A DNA stretch of 64,000 nt, from contig NZ_JARHTQ010000031.1 in the NCBI RefSeq assembly GCF_029223525.1, positions 23,024 to 87,023 on the forward strand, in the 5' to 3' direction. Made by a program: the position numbers and the translations under genes. Shown here in pieces: positions 36,356-45,196 of the stretch. The stretch comes from Streptantibioticus ferralitis (GTDB lineage Bacteria > Actinomycetota > Actinomycetes > Streptomycetales > Streptomycetaceae). Numbering within the stretch: the stretch's first letter is position 1; every line of letters begins with the position of its first letter. The notes beneath the pieces were generated by a model. It did not search any database and was not told the origin of the DNA. It saw only the letters and a program-made list of their open reading frames with translations.

Positions 36356-38550
36356 GCGGACTCCTCGTCCTCGTCCGTGGTGCTGGCGGCGTCGATCTCG
36401 GCGACGACGCGGAGGGCCCGGTCATAGTCGGCTTGGAGCCGGGTGCGTTCGGTCTTGCGTGTGGTGCCAATCTGGCCGAGGAAGGTTTCGGTGCGTTCGG
36501 CGTGTTCGGCCCAGACGGGGCGGTGGCAGGGGTGGTTGGTGGCCTGCGGGCATCGGGCGGAGTCACACATCCCGATCAGTGGACGGTCTGCAGTCGGGGT
36601 GCCGGCCAGCTTGAGGCAGAGTGCCCGGGACGGGTCGGTGAACCAGCAGTAGTTCGCGGGCCCGAGGTGGAGGATCTTGGCGCGTTTGGTCAGCAGGTTG
36701 AGCACGTCGCGGTCACTGCGCTGGGTCTTCGGCGCCTTCGCGGCGGCCGCGTCGAGTTTGGCGTCGATGTGCGCGAAGAACTCGGTGAGGCTGCGGGCGC
36801 CGGGGCCCGCTGGGAGGATGCCTTGCTGGTAGTTTCGGAACTCGGCGAGGACGAGGTCGAGGTTGCGGTCGCTCTCGTGCCTGTTGACCTCGGCGAGGAG
36901 CTCGGCCTGGGCCCCGCCGGGACGGGAGGCACAGCCTTCTGTCGTGGCCACGGCAATGCTTGAGGTGGATCTTGGAAGCCAGCACTCCGCTCGGCCGGTA
37001 GGCCATTTCCAGAGCCAGGGTCCGCCTCAGCATCCTCAGATTCACGGGCCCGTCAGGGATGGGTGCAAGCCCAAGCCGTTGCCCGGACGGGGAGTTGACC
37101 CAGTTCCTGAACCACCGGTAACGGACGTCGAAGGCGAACCGGCCGAACAGCAGGGCCCCATCCTGTGGGCCGTCGTGCAGTTGCTCGGCGAGTTCGACGG
37201 CGCGATAGACCGGCTCGACGACGACCCATTCGTCGTCGGTTCCGCCGAGCGGCTGGCCTTTGACGACCTTGCTGGCGATCCGGAACCGGGTGTGGCCGGG
37301 AACAGGCTCCTCGGGCGGGCGGCGGCAGCCGACCCGTAGCTCCATGAGTTCACTCGCGCGCATTCCCGACACCGTGGCCAGCGTGATGATCGCGGCGGTG
37401 CGGACGATTCCGACCAGGGCAACGGCCTCCAGCCGGTGCAGGGGAAGCGTCCAGGGCGGCGAGGATGTCCCGTCTGCTGCCTTGTTCTCGGCGGCATCAC
37501 GGGCGAAGGCCTTCTCCACTCCTACCACTGCGAGGGTTGTTTCCAGTGGTCCGCGCAGGGCCGGGAGCCATCGTGACCAGAACTGGCTGGCCCCGGCCTG
37601 CCGGGTCAGAACGCCCGTGGCCACCGGCAGCAGGAGATCACCGGGGTCCCAGCCGTCGGCGAGCCGGTCGGCGATGTGGTGTTCGGCCAGCATCGGCAGC
37701 GGTGTGCGCGTTCACTCGTACTCGGCCAGCATGCTCGTGAACTCGGCCATGGGCGCGGGACCGGCCGGGCGGAGCCCTTTCGCTTTGCAGGACGAGGTGC
37801 AGTCGGCTTCCCGTACTTCCTGAGCGAGTTCGACGGCGTGGGGGCCAAGGGTGGAGACCAGATAGAGCGCGGCGGCGAGCATCGGCTGCAGGACGGCGCC
37901 TTCAACCGGTGGGGTCTTGTTCTGGCCCCGGCCGCAGGGCATCTCGGCGACGGCCGAGGCCGTTGCACCACCCCACGGCCGCAGGTCCGCAGAGACACGG
38001 TCGGCGGTGAACAGCTCGCGGTAATTGACGAGGTCGACGACGACCTGCGCGGCCGAGCGCCTGGTTCCGTGGCTCTGTTCACCGACGACGGTGCCATGCT
38101 CGTCGAGCACCTAGCGGCGGTGAGCCAGGTAAGCCTCGCAGAGCCGGGTGTCGAGCTGTTCCAGACCGGACACTCGCTGGTCCCCCAACCAGGCAAAAAA
38201 TCGGGTGAGTTCGCCCAGCCGCCCCGCGCAGGTGGTCAGGTGCAAGGCCGTGCGATAGGCGCGTGGCAGCGGGATGACCGACACGTGTCCGGGGGCGAGC
38301 ATCGCCAGCACGAGTTCCTTGCGACCAGCCGCCAACGGGCGTCGATGATGGCCGCGAAGTCAAAGCGCCGTGTGCATCGGGCCATCTGAGCCGGCAGACC
38401 GACGACGTGGGTGAAGTCCCAGATATCGTCCTCGAAGCGCGGACGGTTCGCCTCGTCGGGCAGTGTGAGGCCGGCCTCGTGGCAGACGTCGGCGCCTGCG
38501 AGGACTGCGGAACGGACGTCGAAGGAGGAGACGACAGCGGGGGTGGTCAC
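36352..38550 (-). pseudogene. Large tyrosine recombinase of a Tn554-like cassette, multiply broken
   Basis: Full length (about 730 codons) can be traced from ATG 38550 (SSFDVRSAVLAGADVCHEAG) to the stop at 36352. Lesions: a frame change near 38300; in-frame TAG at 38111-38113 (HRR*VLDEH); in-frame TGA at 37712-37714; and a one-base loss near 36963. In the TTEGxA motif the expected nucleophile Tyr is Cys (codon at 36931-36933). Catalytic-Arg regions (ATVSGMRASELMELR, LRRTLALEM) are still readable. Clearly inactive. Confidence 0.75.
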
Positions 38551-38653
38551 GCGGTGAGCTCCTCGGGACGCAGGGGCAGTTCGTCATCCCGGTCGGCGAC
38601 ACCAGCGGAACCCGCCAGGGTCAGCATCCCGGTCGCGGCGAGTATGGCCAATG

Positions 38654-39178
38654 TCATTGGCTGCGGGTGGTGTTGTGGTGGCGTTCTTCGGCGATCCATT
38701 GGGCGAGGGAGGCCAGTGTGGTTTCGGCGCTGTCCGCCATGTAGTCGCGCAGTGCGTCGAGGTCGCTGCGGGTGGTGCCCAGCACCGGGTCGAGGCGCAG
38801 GAGTTGCCAGGACTGCTGGACGACGGTTCCGCGTCCTTGGGGTTGGAAGGTCCAGCTCCATCGCACGATGCCGTCCTCGGCGCCGCCGACGACGAAGGTG
38901 AAGGCGTCGGGGTCGGCCTGCGTGATCTGGGAGCGGGTGGTCCACTGCTTGCCGTCCCTGTGGTTGCGGCCGCTGAACCAGGCGCCGACTCGGGGTCCGG
39001 CGTCCTGGTCGAAGGCGACGTCGGTGGCGTTGGGGCTCCACCGGCGGATCGCGGACACGTCACTGACCAGGTCGTAGACCCGTGTGGGGGCGGCGTCGAC
39101 CCAGGCGCGCCTGGTGAAGGCGAAATCCGCCGCGTTCAGGGTCTCGACGGGGTCGTCTTCGCGGGTAGCGGTGCTCAA
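38654..39178 (-). CDS. SRPBCC (polyketide cyclase/START-like) protein
   Basis: A 174-residue protein starting at TTG 39178, fixed by GGAGGA at 39181-39188. FAFTRRAWVDAAPTRVYDLV, WSPNATDVAF, ITQADPDAFTFVVGG and a long C-terminal helix give the START-like fold that binds hydrophobic ligands. It is divergent from the XRE regulator at 39312 and is probably controlled by it. Confidence 0.82.
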   Translation of the reverse strand: MSTATREDDPVETLNAADFAFTRRAWVDAAPTRVYDLVSDVSAIRRWSPNATDVAFDQDAGPRVGAWFSGRNHRDGKQWTTRSQITQADPDAFTFVVGGAEDGIVRWSWTFQPQGRGTVVQQSWQLLRLDPVLGTTRSDLDALRDYMADSAETTLASLAQWIAEERHHNTTRSQ

Positions 39179-39248
39179 AGGGTCCTCCTGGATGAGTGCG
39201 GGATGCGGTGAGACCCACCTCATCGCTGCTCGGACCAGGGAGCCAGAC

Positions 39249-39260
39249 CCGCTGGTGCCT
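39249..39260. promoter_or_regulatory. Shared XRE box CCGCTGGTGCCT
   Basis: The identical 12-mer occurs in the 35-bp palindrome of the other XRE gene (9883-9894). Here it lies in the 133-base divergent promoter between SRPBCC and XRE. The left arm (AGGGAGCCAG) is degenerate. Confidence 0.55.
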
Positions 39261-39311
39261 ATCCTCGGCAGGGAGAGGCTGTGCGTTGCGGGTCGACCCA
39301 TACTCGGAGCC

Positions 39312-40196
39312 ATGAACGGGAAATCACAGCTCGGGGACTTCCTGCAGACGCGGCGCTCCCAGCTGCGACCCGACGAGGTCGGGGTGCCCACCTACGGGGA
39401 GCGCCGGCGTGTGCCGGGTCTTCGCCGTGAGGAGCTGGCGCTGCTGGCCGGGGTGAGCGCCTCCTACTACGCCCGGTTGGAACAGGGGCACTCGCTGAAC
39501 GCCTCGCCGGAGGTGCTGGACGCGATCGCCCGGGCCCTGCGGCTGGACGAGTCCGAGCGCCGGTACCTGCACGACCTGGCCCGATCGGCCAAGCCCCGCA
39601 GCCGGCGGCGCCCCGCGCCGGAGCGCGTGACGGAGCCGACCGCCCAACTGCTGGACGCGCTCGGGGACGTCCCCGCGATCGTGATCGGCCGGCGCAGTGA
39701 TGTCCTGGCGTGGAACCGACTGGGCCACGCGCTGTTCGCCGGGCACCTCGACCCCGCTGCCCCGGACGTGCCGACGGAGCGCCCCAACATGGCCAGGCTG
39801 GTGTTCCTCGACGCCCATACCCGCGACCTGTACGCGGACTGGCCGAGCAAGGCCGGGGCGGTGGTGGGGAATCTTCGCCTGGTGGCGGGCCAGTACCCGG
39901 AGGACCCCGCGTTGCACACGCTGGTGGGTGAGCTGAGCGCGAAGAGCGAGGACTTCGCGTCGATGTGGGCCGACCACCGGGTCAAGGCCTGCGCGGTCGC
40001 CGACTACGAGATGCGGCACCCGCTGGTCGGTTCACTGACCGTCATGCAGCAGACCCTGAGCCAGGGGCCGGGTCCCAGCATCGTGGTCGCCACCACGGCG
40101 GCGGGCTCACCCTCGCGAGCCGCCCTGGACCTCCTTGCCCAGGCCATCACCCAGGCCGCCCGAACCCGTTCGGACAACCGGCTCAGCACCAGCTGA
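39312..40196 (+). CDS. XRE-family regulator with MmyB-like ligand domain
   Basis: 294 residues. The HTH segment RRRVPGLRREELALLAGVSA and YYARLEQGHS are the conserved MmyB-family signatures. The PAS-like domain has SDVLAWNRLGHALFAGH and HPLVGSLTVMQQTL. ATG 39312 is chosen because upstream sequence is promoter. It is paralogous to 8991-9842 and shares an operator element with it. The likely target is the divergent SRPBCC gene. Confidence 0.9.
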   Translation: MNGKSQLGDFLQTRRSQLRPDEVGVPTYGERRRVPGLRREELALLAGVSASYYARLEQGHSLNASPEVLDAIARALRLDESERRYLHDLARSAKPRSRRRPAPERVTEPTAQLLDALGDVPAIVIGRRSDVLAWNRLGHALFAGHLDPAAPDVPTERPNMARLVFLDAHTRDLYADWPSKAGAVVGNLRLVAGQYPEDPALHTLVGELSAKSEDFASMWADHRVKACAVADYEMRHPLVGSLTVMQQTLSQGPGPSIVVATTAAGSPSRAALDLLAQAITQAARTRSDNRLSTS

Positions 40197-40212
40197 CCCC
40201 CCTCGTACGGTG

Positions 40213-40411
40213 CGGTGGCAGCGGGATCACGAAGCCGGGCCCTGGCACATCGCGCCGCCGCGCGAGCTGAAGACCACGCCGGCGTCGGCCAGGAGCAGTG
40301 GACGCCGCCGTAGGAGCGGCCAGTCTCCTCGGCGAGGGCACGGATGGAAGCCCCCGCCTCGTAGCGGGCCTTGAGCCCGGCGGCGACCTTGTCCCGCTCC
40401 GGGCCGGGCAG
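40213..40411 (-). pseudogene. Small helix-turn-helix protein remnant
   Basis: Minus-strand ERDKVAAGLKARYEAGASIR followed by ALAEETGRSYGGVH is the core of a small, widespread actinomycete HTH protein. After VH the frame changes to LLLADAGVVFSSRGGAM, and a TGA lies directly upstream of the core, so both start and frame are damaged. Confidence 0.55.
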
Positions 40412-40481
40412 CAGCCTACGCGATCATCGCGACTGGACTCGTCCTCCGATCCTGGTCGATCGTAAGACACGTCACCATGTT

Positions 40482-40505
40482 AACGTCTACACAGGTGTAG
40501 ACGTT
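40482..40505. promoter_or_regulatory. Perfect 24-bp palindrome upstream of DUF347 gene
   Basis: AACGTCTACAC / GTGTAGACGTT with a 2-base centre ends 11 bases before ATG 40517. It is a strong candidate repressor operator. No regulator gene is adjacent, so the binding protein is encoded elsewhere or was lost. Confidence 0.7.
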
Positions 40506-40516
40506 GGTGTCGCGGC

Positions 40517-41815
40517 ATGACAACTCCCACGACTATCGCGACCCCTCGAGGTGCCGCGGGCAACCACCTGTTGAACAAGGTGCCCGAGGTCACAGTCTGG
40601 TTCTGGATCATCAAGATCCTCTGCACGACCGTCGGCGAGAGTTTCGCCGACTACATCAACACCACGCTGGGCTTCGGCCTGACCAACACCATGCTGTTGT
40701 TCACCGCGGTATTCGCGGTCGTGCTAACGGTCCAGTTCCGTACGAAGCGCTACAGCCCGTTCCCGTACTGGCTCACCGTGGTGGTGGTCAGTGTCACCGG
40801 CACGCTGTACACCGACATGCTCACCGATGAGCAACACGTCCCGCTGTGGCTGAGCTCGACGGTGTTCTCGGTCCTGCTGGTCCTCGTCTTCGGGGTCTGG
40901 TGGCTGCGCGAGCGGACCCTGTCGATCCACAGCATCACGACCTTCCCGCGTGAGGCGTTCTACTGGCTGACCGTCCTGGTGACGTTCGCGCTGGGCACTG
41001 CCACCGGTGACTGGACGCTGGAGCTGACCAACTGGACGCCCGCGCAGTCGGTGTTCCTGCCGCTGGGCCTCATCGTGTCGATCACCGCGCTGTGGAAGTT
41101 CGGCGCCAACCCGGTCCTTTCGTTCTGGCTGGCCTACATCCTCACCCGCCCGCTCGGCGCCAACATCGGTGACTGGCTCGCCTCCCCGAAGGCCGCGGTC
41201 AACCCCGGCGACCCGGTCGGACTCGGCCTGGGCACCTTCGCCACGAGCCTGATCTTCCTCGGCGCCATCCTGGCGACGGTCATCTACCTGACGATCAGCC
41301 GCAGTGACGTCGCCGAGACCTACGAGATGACCCACGAGCGGTCGGTCGCCGCCAACGCGCGCAAGGAGCGCATCGCGCTGGGAGCCTTCGGCGTGATCGC
41401 CGCCGGCACCGTCGCGCTGATGGTGTGGGCCCACAATCAGCCCCACGTCACCTGCGACCCGACCGGTCAGAGCGAGACGATGCCGGCCTGCCCGAAGGCG
41501 GCCCTGACCGGCAACCAGACGACCGCGGCGGTGGCGAAGTACGAGAACCTCGCCCAGACGGCGATCGCGCAGGACCGTGCCGGGACGGCCGCGGCCTCCC
41601 AAGCCACCGTGCAGAAGATGCGCGATGACTGGGACGCCGACACCACCTCGCTGCAGGCGGTGAACAACACGACCTGGACCCTGCTCGACAACCAGATGGA
41701 TGCGGTCCTCAAGGCGTACGCCATCGACCACGGCAACATCCAGCCGGCTCCCGCCGCCGAGCAGGAGAAGCAACTCAACGTCCTGCTGGGCGACCTCCAG
41801 AGCCACCGCTTCTGA
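40517..41815 (+). CDS. DUF347/COG4705-type membrane protein
   Basis: A 432-residue membrane protein with about nine or ten helices in four repeated modules. Each repeat resembles KVPEVTVWFWIIKILCTTVG and SFADYINTTLGFG. A soluble C-terminal tail of about 120 residues (ANARKERIALG onward, helical, ending LLGDLQSHRF) extends beyond the usual family length of about 260. The transported or sensed substrate is unknown. Its promoter carries the perfect palindrome at 40482-40505. Confidence 0.85.
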   Translation: MTTPTTIATPRGAAGNHLLNKVPEVTVWFWIIKILCTTVGESFADYINTTLGFGLTNTMLLFTAVFAVVLTVQFRTKRYSPFPYWLTVVVVSVTGTLYTDMLTDEQHVPLWLSSTVFSVLLVLVFGVWWLRERTLSIHSITTFPREAFYWLTVLVTFALGTATGDWTLELTNWTPAQSVFLPLGLIVSITALWKFGANPVLSFWLAYILTRPLGANIGDWLASPKAAVNPGDPVGLGLGTFATSLIFLGAILATVIYLTISRSDVAETYEMTHERSVAANARKERIALGAFGVIAAGTVALMVWAHNQPHVTCDPTGQSETMPACPKAALTGNQTTAAVAKYENLAQTAIAQDRAGTAAASQATVQKMRDDWDADTTSLQAVNNTTWTLLDNQMDAVLKAYAIDHGNIQPAPAAEQEKQLNVLLGDLQSHRF

Positions 41816-42169
41816 GTCGGCATCTGAAGTAGGCAAATTGCCCTTTATGTTCTAGTAGGTTCCTCGCCAGGTCGGTGTGGACCCGTCGGCTGGTGGCGGG
41901 GTGCCCGGGTGTGGTTCGATGATCCGGGTGGGCGTCCGGGGCCGGGGCGGGGACTGCCAGGAGCGAAGCAGCGAGGCGCCGGCCACGTTCAGCAACCCGG
42001 GCAGGGCCTGAGCGGCCCTGCGCTCACTCGGCCTCCTCGCCCGCCGCCGCGTCCTCGTCGGGCTCGGGCTCATCGGCGGGCCATCCGGTGCCGAACGGTC
42101 CGGGAAGCCCCGGTTCGGCCGCCCCCAACTGGGCGGCGCCGCCCTCACAGCGGTGGAGCAGGAGCGGGA
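41816..42169. other. No gene recognised
   Basis: Spacer between convergent genes. No recognisable protein on either strand. Confidence 0.4.
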
Positions 42170-42694
42170 TCACTCGGCGGCCTCCAACTGGTGCGGGACG
42201 CGCCGACTGGCGCGCAGTTCCCGCAGGTCCGGGATGTGGTTGTAGAGGGTGCCCGGGGAGACCCCGAGCACCCTCGAGATCGAGGCGATCGAGTTCTCCT
42301 GGTTCGGGAGCATGTCTCGGGCCATGCGCAGCTTCTCGACATCGACCACGGTGGGGCGTCCGCCGACCCGGCCGCGGGCGCGCGCAGCGTCCAGGCCCTC
42401 GCGGGTGCCGACCACGATCAGCCCGCGGATGAACTCCGCGAGCGCAGCGAAGACATGGAAGACCAGCCGACCGCCCGGAGTGGTGGTGTCCAGCTTCTCG
42501 TGCAGCGAGGTGAAGCCGATATCGCGCCTGCGCAGCTCGGCCACCATGTTGATCAGGTCCTGCAGCGAACGGCCGTAGTGGTCCAGCGGCGGGACCACGA
42601 GGGTGTCGCCGGGCTGGAGGAAGGCGTGGCACGCGTTCAGTTCCGGGCGGGCGGCGTTCTCCAGGGACCTGGCTGACGCCCGCCTCGCCGCCAA
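42170..42694 (-). pseudogene. Serine recombinase (resolvase) missing its N-terminus
   Basis: ELNACHAFLQPGDTLVVPPL, DHYGRSLQDLINMVAELRRR, LVFHVFAALAEFIRGLIV and REGLDAARARGRVGGRP are canonical Tn3-type resolvase sequences. The C-terminal HTH is SISRVLGVSPGTLYNHI. The first about 40 residues, including the catalytic Ser of the YxRVS motif, are replaced by unrelated sequence. It is therefore inactive. It sits 930 bases from a Tn3 transposase fragment. Confidence 0.75.
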
Positions 42695-42727
42695 CCATGA
42701 TCAATCTCAGCGCTGAATCCTGTACGA

Positions 42728-42877
42728 AAACTACTCAGCCCCGACAACCGACACAAGATCACCTCCGGCCGTGTACTGGCGATGCTGTACGCCCGCCAAG
42801 CCCGCGCTCGCTCCAAGGCCGGCGAGCCGAAGGCCACGGGCAGCAACTGGGACCGACGGCCCGCCGGGCGGGCCTGA
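42728..42877 (+). pseudogene. 5'-truncated small accessory protein
   Basis: A 49-codon tail KLLSPDNRHKITSGRVLAML, then YARQARARSKAGEPKATG and NWDRRPAGRA, is strikingly protein-like but has no start (TGA at 42698). Family not recognised. Possibly a remnant of a mobile-element gene. Confidence 0.35.
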
Positions 42878-42998
42878 CCGCCCACGAACTGCGCAAGGCG
42901 GTGCACGCCGCACCCGAAGTCGCCGCGTCCTGCAGGACGGTTGACGGCCGGCCGATGGGAGCCCGCAGACAGATCGCGCGGGTGGAAGGGAGCGGACC

Positions 42999-43505
42999 AT
43001 GCCGGTGAAGGACGGATGCCCGAGGTGCGGAGCGCGCCGAGAGGAACATGACCGCTACGGCGCCTGCGCGAAGTGCGGGGCCTGGTACCCGCGCCTGGCG
43101 GCCATGCTCTGCGTTGCGCAACGCAGCCGGCAGACCCGCGCGAGGTGCGCAGCGCAAAACGCCCCCGACGTCGGGGGCGCTGCCCGTGGATCGGCGGTTA
43201 CTGGCGGACCAGCCCGGCGGGGTCGATCTCGAAGGGGAACGGGTCCTCGACGCGGGTGGAGCTGCCCGCCAGCGCGGTGGTGCGCTCCACGTACCGGCCG
43301 TCCTGCAGCTCGGAGACGACCAGCATCGGCGCCGGGTCGCTCTCCAGCCGCCAGTGGGCGGGGATGCCCGCCTCGGCGTAGAGCAGCGGCTCGATCTTGC
43401 GGTCCATGCGCCTGTTGCCGGGAGAGACGATCTCGACGACGACCTGGGCCGCCTCGGCGTCGATGGTCACCAGGTCCTCGACGGTGGCCCCGGCATCGGC
43501 GATGA
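42999..43505 (+). CDS. Small zinc-ribbon protein, C-terminus uncertain
   Basis: ATG 42999 starts MPVKDGCPRCGARREEHDRY followed by GACAKCGAWYP, a CxxC-x15-CxxC zinc-ribbon. The frame stays open through a terminator hairpin and into the antisense strand of the Uma2 gene, so the true product is probably only about 35-60 residues after a frameshift. Likely a small metal-binding protein of a mobile element. Confidence 0.35.
   Translation: MPVKDGCPRCGARREEHDRYGACAKCGAWYPRLAAMLCVAQRSRQTRARCAAQNAPDVGGAARGSAVTGGPARRGRSRRGTGPRRGWSCPPARWCAPRTGRPAARRRPASAPGRSPAASGRGCPPRRRAAARSCGPCACCRERRSRRRPGPPRRRWSPGPRRWPRHRR
43160..43179 (-). terminator. Rho-independent terminator of the Uma2 gene
   Basis: A perfect 20-base palindrome (CGCCCCCGAC mirrored) follows the Uma2 stop at 43198 on the minus strand. 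It is followed there by TTTT, a standard intrinsic terminator. Confidence 0.7.
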
Positions 43506-43640
43506 CCAGGTCGGGGACGACCATGCCCGAGGGCAACGTGACGTTGATGGCCTCGAAGATCTCGACCGGTGCCCCAGCGGCGCGGGCCGCGGCGTCCAGG
43601 GCGGCGTGCAGCCGGAAGTGATGCTTCAGGACGTCCTTGG
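43198..43640 (-). pseudogene. Uma2 family endonuclease-like protein, N-terminus replaced
   Basis: PVEIFEAINVTLPSGMVVPD, then LVIADAGATVEDLVTID, VVVEIVSPGNRRMDRKIEPL and YAEAGIPAHWRLE are the conserved Uma2 (DUF820) core, with the PD...E-x-K-like nuclease fold. The normal first about 50 residues are absent. Upstream sequence is the antisense of a Tn3 transposase end, marking a recombination junction near 43620-43640. The terminator downstream is intact. Confidence 0.7.
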
Positions 43641-43785
43641 CGAGCCGGAGTGGGCCGGCCTGCTCACCCCGGCCGACCGGCGCGGCCTGACTCCGCTGTT
43701 CTGGTCCCATGTGCGCCCTTACGGCGAGATCCGACTCGACCTTGCCGCGCGCCTGACCATTGGTGCCGACGGCGCCGGGCGCTGA
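43621..43785 (+). mobile_element. Tn3-family transposase C-terminal fragment
   Basis: Plus-strand EPEWAGLLTPADRRGLTPLF then WSHVRPYGEIRLDLAARLT matches the last 45 residues of Tn3 transposases (LFW.HV.PYG). The other about 900 residues are missing. With the truncated resolvase at 42170 it suggests a former Tn3 element here. Confidence 0.7.
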
Positions 43786-43827
43786 GCCCACGATCGTGTG
43801 TAAGGGCTGTAGTGCGTCCTTTTGGCA

Positions 43828-43877
43828 TCGAACGCGCTGTGGGAGGCCCCACTTCGGGCCTCCCACAGCGCGTTCGA
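43828..43877. terminator. Perfect 22-bp stem hairpin
   Basis: Arms of 22 bases starting TCGAACGCGCTGTGGG are perfectly complementary around the 6-base loop CACTTC. It lies between the Tn3 fragment (+) and the end of the membrane gene at 43889 (-). The best reading is a bidirectional terminator, though it has no U-tract. Confidence 0.6.
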
Positions 43878-43888
43878 CGTGGTCGGGG

Positions 43889-44413
43889 TCACGCGGCCAG
43901 CGCGGTGGTGGTCTGGTGGGTGCGGGTGGCGCGGGCGCCCTTGCCGAGGAGGGCGGCGGTGCGGGCGACGAGCATGCCCATGGCCAGGAAGATCAGGGCG
44001 TCGGTGAGGGCGTCGGGGGTGATGTGGTTGGTGGCCATCCAGTGGCCGAGCTGGGCAGGGAAGACGTGTACGGAGGCGTAGGCGAACAGCAGGCGGGCGC
44101 CGATCACGGTGGTCCACAGGGCGGCGTAGGTGGTCTTGCCGGTGGAGAAGGCGGCCTTGCGGGTGGTGTCGTAGCGGACCGGGAGGAGGGCGGCGGCCAG
44201 CAGGCCCAGAAGCAGGCCGGCGGCGGTGCCGGCGATTTCCAGGGTGAGGCCGTTGCCGGTGGTGGCGATGTTCTTCGCGAAGATCGGGACGACCGCTATG
44301 GCGAGGAGGATCGGGCGGGCCAGGCGGAGCCAGGCGATCTGCTTGTAGCCGAGGTCGGCGTGGAGCACGGTGGCCAGGACAGCGAGGTTGATGATCCAGA
44401 CGCTGGCGTTCAT
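43889..44413 (-). CDS. DUF1453-like integral membrane protein
   Basis: 174 residues with five hydrophobic segments: ASVWIINLAVLATVLHADLG, LLAIAVVPIFA, IAGTAAGLLLGLLAAALLPV, LWTTVIGARLLFAYASV and a C-terminal helix. The pattern resembles CcdC/DUF1453 proteins of actinomycetes, often beside two-component systems. Here a broken histidine kinase/response regulator pair is divergent. Function unknown. Confidence 0.7.
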   Translation of the reverse strand: MNASVWIINLAVLATVLHADLGYKQIAWLRLARPILLAIAVVPIFAKNIATTGNGLTLEIAGTAAGLLLGLLAAALLPVRYDTTRKAAFSTGKTTYAALWTTVIGARLLFAYASVHVFPAQLGHWMATNHITPDALTDALIFLAMGMLVARTAALLGKGARATRTHQTTTALAA

Positions 44414-44712
44414 GGCGGATTCCCTTGGGCTAGTGGGCCGGTGAAGCTGACACCCATGACGCTAGGAGCCGGGGCGGGGGTGGCTCGTCAGTCTGTGGGT
44501 GGGGTACGGGTTGATGCCGGGTGGAGGCGGTCGGCACCGACAGGCTCTTCGGTACGTGCGTACGCCCCGGACCGCAGGGGTCTGGTGGGCGTTCGGGGTG
44601 CTTGGCTCGGTGGGCGGTGCTCTTCAGGCTGCGGTGGCTACTGGTGCCGGTCGGCGGCAAGAGGAGGGGACCGTGCTGTGTGGGCCGGGCAGGATGTGGG
44701 TGAGGTCGTTGA

Positions 44713-45196
44713 AGCGGGCGAGCGGGTTGACCCGGGAGGGGCTGCCCGAGACGCGGTGGGCGGTCCACGCGCTGCGCGAGGACAGCGTGCCGCTGCCCGA
44801 ACTGCTCACCACGCTCGTGGCCATGCGCGACCAGGGCGAGGACGAGACCGCTGCGCCAGTGACGGTCCGGATCATGGGAAGGCCCGCCGGCTGGAGCCGG
44901 ACGCCACGCTGGCGCTGTACCGGGCAGCGCAGGAGGCGATCACCAACGCCGCCAAGCACGCCCCGGGCCAACGCGTCGACCTCAAGGTGGAGTTCACCGA
45001 CATCCAGGTCGTCCTGACCGCCACCAACCCGCTCCCCGACGCCGCGCGGCCGCGACCGCTCGGGGCGAGCGGCGGCGGCTATGGGCTGACCGGGCTGCGC
45101 GAGCGCGCGGACCTGGCCGGCGGCACCCTGACCGCCGAAGTGGTGGACGGCACCTGGCGGGTGTGCGTCACAATTCCCGCGCGTGAACACCAGTAC
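44713..45196 (+). pseudogene. NarL-type histidine kinase, C-terminal half with frameshift
   Basis: GLPETRWAVHALREDSVPLP lies just downstream of where the His box would be. Near 44885 the frame shifts to LEPDATLALYRAAQEAITNA, then AKHAPGQRVDLKVEF (N-box of the HATPase) and GGGYGLTGLRERADLAGG (G-boxes). The sensor domain and phospho-acceptor His are missing. The end overlaps the response-regulator start, as in an intact operon. Confidence 0.7.

Noticed and set aside
32078..38550. Phage defence island
   Set aside because: The cluster consists of recombinase relics and an amidase; no known defence effector is present.
43828..43877. Perfect inverted repeat as a transposon terminal repeat pair
   Set aside because: The arms are separated by only 6 bases, so it is a hairpin rather than element ends.
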